A DNA stretch of 64,000 nt, taken from Fibrobacter sp. UWB16 (GTDB lineage: Bacteria; Fibrobacterota; Fibrobacteria; Fibrobacterales; Fibrobacteraceae). Of this stretch, positions 60,469 to 64,000 are shown piece by piece. The first letter of the stretch is position 1; every line of letters starts with the position of its first letter. The DNA is taken from assembly GCF_900215325.1 (NCBI RefSeq), contig NZ_OCMS01000001.1, positions 1 to 64,000 of the forward strand. Direction: 5' to 3'. Position numbers and translations under genes: made by a program. Below the pieces are notes generated by a model. The model did not search any database. It saw only the letters and a program-made list of their open reading frames with translations, and had not been told where the DNA came from.

Positions 60469-61944
60469 TTAGCAGCTCAACTGGCTTTCGCGGTATTCGC
60501 CGCCGAAGGCATGCCCACTTACAGAGAGTATCGGCGGGAACTGGATGCGCTTAGCCAAGGCAAGTCCCTTGAACCTACGGTACCAGAACCGCATGTCCTC
60601 GAGAGCCGCTTCAACCGTCGGGAGATGAGCCTTAAAGTAGGCGGCATCCACACCGAGCGTTTCGCAGAGAGTCCCTTCCATCGCAAGCCTTTCGGTATGC
60701 GCAAGGCTCACGCCCTTCTCGACCCACATGGCAAAGAGCTTGTCGTGGTATGGGTAAAGGATCGGGTCGCCCTTGCCTTCATCGACGTTCATCGCTTCGG
60801 AGAGTTCCGCACTCGCCGGAATATCGATCGAAGCCTTCGGGATGATTTCTGAATCACGGTTAATGTAACGAGCAAGCGCATAGACCTGCGTTTTCCACAA
60901 GTCTCCAAGAGCGCACATCACGCCGCAAGTGTCACCGTACAGAGTGCAGTAACCGACCATCGCCTCGCTCTTGTTGCCGTTGCAAGTCACACCAGCGCCA
61001 ACAACAGAAGCCACCGTTGAAAGGATCGATGCAGAGCGCGTCCTCGCCTGCAAGTTCTCGTGGTTGATCCCTGCAATTTTCATCACGGTGTCGTTGCGCA
61101 CAAAGGAGCAACGTTCCAGCGTGTGGCAAACAGATTCAATAATGTCCGAAATTGGAGCGACCATGTACGGCGTTCCAAGGTTCTCGGCCAAGTCACGAGC
61201 CGCATTCTTTGTCGTATCCGAATTGAAGCGCGTCGGCATGTTCACGAGATACACGTTCTGCGGTCCAATCGCTTCGGCATAAAGCGCAGCAGAAACAGCA
61301 CTATCAATGCCACCGCTTGCGCCAATGACCATGCGCGAGATATGGAACATCTTCAAGTTTTCGCGGATCATGAATACAAGCGCATCGTGAATTTCGGCGA
61401 TTTCGCTCGTGTACGGTTTTGAAGAATCCGCATAAACTTGCACATTGCCATCGACAAATTCGACCACCGCTCCGGCCTCGCTAAAGAGAGGCATTTCAAA
61501 GACGATTTTTCCATCGCAGTCAAACACACGGCTGCCGCCAGCAAGCGCATAGATGTTCTTACCGGTATTGTCAGTCCCGACACCGTTCAGGCAAATGACC
61601 GGCATCGCACAATCCTTCGCCAAGTGCGAAAGTTCCTTGTTCTCGACTTCGCGACGGCCAACCACATAAAAGTCACTGCCATGGGTCACATGGGCCACAT
61701 TCAAAAGTGGCGTATCGTCAAGCACGTCACCGCACAAGAAGAACGGCATGTTGCCCGCATACTTGCGGATTTCGGCCCAGTCTACAGGGAGAGCCTTGTT
61801 CGAAGGCCCCGTCAAAGCATTTCGTGGAAACACAACGCAATCTACTTCGGCAGCCTTAGCGCGATCAAAAGCAGCCTTCATCGTTTGCATATTTGCCGAG
61901 ACATTGCCCGGCAAAATCTTCATCTGTACCACATAAAGTTTCAT
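60469..61944 (-). CDS. nadE: NAD+ synthetase with a degenerate glutaminase domain
   Basis: 491 aa. The C-terminal synthetase domain is intact: P-loop IGASGGIDSAVSAALYAEAI, NMPTRFNSDTTKNAARDLAE, GTPYMVAPISD, GNKSEAMVGYCTLYGD and IPASAELS. The N-terminal nitrilase-like domain is only about 175 aa instead of about 270. Its catalytic Glu position (usually FPELALTG) is Arg (FPRNALTG), and the segment that should carry the Lys and the Cys-Glu-Asp motif is missing. It probably uses free ammonia, keeping the domain for structure. GAGG Shine-Dalgarno. Confidence 0.9.
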   Translation of the reverse strand: MKLYVVQMKILPGNVSANMQTMKAAFDRAKAAEVDCVVFPRNALTGPSNKALPVDWAEIRKYAGNMPFFLCGDVLDDTPLLNVAHVTHGSDFYVVGRREVENKELSHLAKDCAMPVICLNGVGTDNTGKNIYALAGGSRVFDCDGKIVFEMPLFSEAGAVVEFVDGNVQVYADSSKPYTSEIAEIHDALVFMIRENLKMFHISRMVIGASGGIDSAVSAALYAEAIGPQNVYLVNMPTRFNSDTTKNAARDLAENLGTPYMVAPISDIIESVCHTLERCSFVRNDTVMKIAGINHENLQARTRSASILSTVASVVGAGVTCNGNKSEAMVGYCTLYGDTCGVMCALGDLWKTQVYALARYINRDSEIIPKASIDIPASAELSEAMNVDEGKGDPILYPYHDKLFAMWVEKGVSLAHTERLAMEGTLCETLGVDAAYFKAHLPTVEAALEDMRFWYRRFKGLALAKRIQFPPILSVSGHAFGGEYRESQLSC

Positions 61945-61969
61945 TTGGATATCCTCTGCTCTAGAAAAT

Positions 61970-62002
61970 AAAAAAATGCACCGCCCATGAGCGATGCATT
62001 TT
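61970..62002 (-). terminator. Terminator of the 62-kb lipoprotein gene
   Basis: Minus strand AAAATGCA / TGCATTTT stem with inner CGC/GCG, then T7. Confidence 0.8.
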
Positions 62003-62050
62003 CTTAAAATACATTCCTAATTCCGAAATCCTGATTCCAAATTATCCGGC

Positions 62051-63430
62051 TTACTCGTACTGCGGAGCATCGAAAGAGGTCGGGATTTTCGGCGTATCCG
62101 TATCATTATGAATGAACGAGAATCCGCTAATCTTGTTGGTTGCTTTATCGATCGGTCCCGTCTGGAGCTGTCCATGGAGGCTCGATGTGCACTTATCCGG
62201 ATGCAAGCACCCCTTATTGCGCATCATCATGTGGTAACCATAGATTTCCCAGACGCCATTCTTGGCCTCAACATTCTTGTTGCCTTCAAATGCAGAAAGT
62301 TCGTAGGTACCATCAGCCTTGAGCGTGAATTCCCAATCGATACCATCTTTCTTAGCTTGCCATTCGCCGACAAAATCGCTAGCCTTTTCGTATTCATATT
62401 CGCTAGCTTCGACGTTGCAGTTCATTGTCGCACCATCTGAAGCAATAGTGTTGTCCGTTCCGACAGAATAGGCATACATCGAATAAACAGGCTTGCTGAA
62501 ATATGCAGGGCGCATCAACAACGTGCTACGCTGGATGTCATAATGCCCGCCGATCCAGTAAGCAAGCTTTTTGCCCGCCGTAACGTCAACGATATACGAA
62601 TTGTCGAAGAACGTAAATGTTCTCGTCGTATCGCCATCGGTGCATTCGAAAATTTTGTTCTGAATGTCGGCAGCTTTGGAGACTTTACCCTTCTGAACAG
62701 CAACGCTTGCCTTTACAGCTTCGTTATAATCTTTCGATCCGTTGACAGAATACTTGACAACGTCATCCTTATCGACAATGAACGAAAGCGTGAAACCGTC
62801 CTTGGACTTGAGTTTTTCCAAAATCTTTTTAACGGCATCCGTTTCTGCATACTGCTTGCCAACATTGTCATCAGTGAATTTAACTTCGCCATTTGCAAAA
62901 TCCGTATAAGTAACAAGCCACATTTCATCTGGAATGCGGAGAGCGATAAGGCCCTGCTTACTGCCGGTCGACAGGTAAACAGTCTGGTCAAAAATCTTGA
63001 GTTCATAGTTCTTTTCGAGGTCTGCAAGCTTTGCAGCATGAGCGCCTTTCGGCGCGTCAGCAGAAGACGAAGATTCCGGTTCTTCAGCGCTTGAAGAGGA
63101 CTTGTCATCATCCTTGGAATCAGAAGACTTTTCATCATCCTTTGCAGAGCTAGAAGAGCTCTTTTCGTCCTTGGAATCAGAGGACTTGTCATCACCCTTC
63201 TTAGAAGAGGAGGACTTGTCATTATCCTTTGAATCAGAAGACTTCTTATCATTGGATTTCGACGAAGAGGACTTTTCGTCGCATTCATCGGAATCGCAAT
63301 CATCTTCTTCGGAAGAAGATGATACTTCTTCTTGGTTATTCTTTGGAGAAGAAGGGCTATCGTCGTCTCCGCAAGCAGCAAAGAGGAAAGCCGAGGAAAC
63401 TAAAAGAGCAAGTAACTTTTTCTTATTCAT
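62051..63430 (-). CDS. Lipoprotein with Ser/Asp/Lys-rich low-complexity linker
   Basis: 459 aa. Lipobox FAAC (Cys 20), then residues about 25-125 of repeating KSSSS, DDKSSDSKD and EESSSS, a charged surface linker. The C-terminal 330 residues are beta-rich and unrecognised, ending ...SFDAPQYE; GEWQAKKDGIDWEFTLKADG followed by TYELSAFEG and NGVWEIYG is typical of lipocalin-like DUF repeats. Ligand unknown. Followed by a terminator. Confidence 0.75.
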   Translation of the reverse strand: MNKKKLLALLVSSAFLFAACGDDDSPSSPKNNQEEVSSSSEEDDCDSDECDEKSSSSKSNDKKSSDSKDNDKSSSSKKGDDKSSDSKDEKSSSSSAKDDEKSSDSKDDDKSSSSAEEPESSSSADAPKGAHAAKLADLEKNYELKIFDQTVYLSTGSKQGLIALRIPDEMWLVTYTDFANGEVKFTDDNVGKQYAETDAVKKILEKLKSKDGFTLSFIVDKDDVVKYSVNGSKDYNEAVKASVAVQKGKVSKAADIQNKIFECTDGDTTRTFTFFDNSYIVDVTAGKKLAYWIGGHYDIQRSTLLMRPAYFSKPVYSMYAYSVGTDNTIASDGATMNCNVEASEYEYEKASDFVGEWQAKKDGIDWEFTLKADGTYELSAFEGNKNVEAKNGVWEIYGYHMMMRNKGCLHPDKCTSSLHGQLQTGPIDKATNKISGFSFIHNDTDTPKIPTSFDAPQYE

Positions 63431-63543
63431 ACATATTAATATAATCTATTTAGTCCAATTTGGACCAATAAATGTTTACAAATTACACAGTAAACAAGCA
63501 AAAAAACGCTTAAAAACGCCAAATTTTCGAGAAAATGTATTAT

Positions 63544-63592
63544 ATGGAGATGCCCGACTGTCATCCCGGACTTGTTCCGGGACGGGCATGAC
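63544..63592. repeat. Nested dispersed repeats
   Basis: Family B arms GGAGATGCCCG...CGGGCATGACA enclose a second complete element GTCATCCCGGACTTGTTCCG then GGA (63559-63581). Confidence 0.75.
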
Positions 63593-63611
63593 AATTCCTA
63601 ATTCTTAATTA

Positions 63612-64000
63612 CTAAAAAGGGCAACCCGGATGATATTCGAGGTCGCGTTCGGCATCTTCGATGGACGGGGCAGCATCGTACAAAAATCCCGCTAAAGCCT
63701 GCTCGGCAGACACGCGCTTGCCTCCAATCCAGTTTTTCAGGACGGCAAGTCGTTTGGAAATCCACCACGGAAGCGGAACCATCAGATGATGCATCCCGGC
63801 GTCAGTCAGCACATGCTTAGCCATCTCCGCCATCGTCATGACCGTCGAGCCCGCAAGGGCGTAAGTCTTCCCCACCGCACTTTTCATAAGCCCAGCCACA
63901 GCGATTCCCTTGACCAAATCCACACTGCAAACCGGACGTTTGAGACATTTGCCACCCCCCGGCATAAAATAGACCGGGAATCGCTTCACGTAATCGCGGA
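63612..64000 (-). CDS. NAD(P)-binding epimerase-like protein, C-terminal part
   Basis: Runs off the right edge: the frame is open beyond the GTG at 63989 (RDYVKRFPVYFMPGGGKC...). The visible 129 codons match the substrate-domain end of an NmrA/complex I NDUFA9-like extended SDR (RPVCSVDLVKGIAVAGLMKS, GKTYALAGSTVMTMAEMAKH, LERDLEYHPGCPF-like end). The cofactor-binding half lies outside the window. Confidence 0.7.
   Translation of the reverse strand, partial: RDYVKRFPVYFMPGGGKCLKRPVCSVDLVKGIAVAGLMKSAVGKTYALAGSTVMTMAEMAKHVLTDAGMHHLMVPLPWWISKRLAVLKNWIGGKRVSAEQALAGFLYDAAPSIEDAERDLEYHPGCPF

Overview
The window looks like a chromosomal segment of a Fibrobacter species (Fibrobacterota, FCB group). 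Evidence: Ser-rich lipoprotein and secreted-protein linkers, a type IX secretion (T9SS)-like C-terminal sorting domain, a secreted GH5 cellulase, a PPi-dependent phosphofructokinase, FCB-style -10 elements (TAnnTTTG), and many short dispersed palindromic repeats between genes. The assignment comes from gene content, not from a database match.

Layout. 1-4.3 kb: frameshifted Rpn/PD-(D/E)XK-family remnant, small Rossmann-like protein, pfp, and prfB with an intact programmed +1 frameshift site. 4.4-13.8 kb: parvulin-type PPIase, agmatine-to-putrescine pair (aguB, aguA), RNase H with a viroplasmin domain, a coupled hypothetical/PHP phosphatase/outer-membrane barrel operon, and a Ca2+/Na+ antiporter with an OMP. 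13.9-23.8 kb: pepA, guaA, a degenerate ~12-nt tandem repeat tract, two lipoproteins (one with an expansin/RlpA-like domain), SMR transporter, OMP, glyQS, and a Ser-repeat T9SS-like protein. 24-32.9 kb: hflX, pgpA, NSS transporter, fabF-DUF2279 operon, and orn-PBP followed by lgt. 33-41.5 kb: a DisA_N-like (diadenylate cyclase-like) protein, UPF0340 protein, multi-SBP lipoprotein, SprT-like and YkgJ-like pair, and a TPR lipoprotein/OMP pair. 41.6-46.5 kb: GH5 cellulase, DUF4419 lipoprotein, HEAGH metalloprotein/alpha-beta hydrolase pair, RhuM-like protein. 46.6-49.4 kb: the most novel locus, see below. 49.4-64 kb: purL, hisD, cimA, hypothetical, GLUG-repeat lipoprotein, slyD, nadE with a gutted glutaminase domain, a Ser/Asp/Lys-rich lipoprotein, and a truncated epimerase.

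Candidate new system (46631-49353, minus strand): a 312-aa protein with a chagasin-like N-terminal domain followed by about 12 tandem KYGYPCG-type repeats, each with one Cys and two Tyr, sits directly upstream of a radical SAM/SPASM enzyme carrying a TPR tail. The two share near-identical ribosome-binding sites and are separated by a hairpin. The cassette is bracketed by an exact 43-bp direct repeat that is itself a transcription terminator. This has the form of a multicore RiPP precursor and its maturase. I do not recognise it as any named RiPP class.

Window-wide patterns: several genes (rnhA, guaA, fabF, the SBP lipoprotein, the YkgJ-like gene, cimA, the 58.1-kb gene) have a TAnnTTTG-like -10 only 4-7 nt before the ATG and no Shine-Dalgarno, which suggests leaderless mRNAs. 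Dispersed palindromic repeats ending in GGNATGACA or AGAATGACG fill most gene junctions. In one case they lie in frame inside a lipoprotein linker, and in another one repeat is nested inside another. No tRNA, rRNA, CRISPR array, insertion sequence or origin was found.
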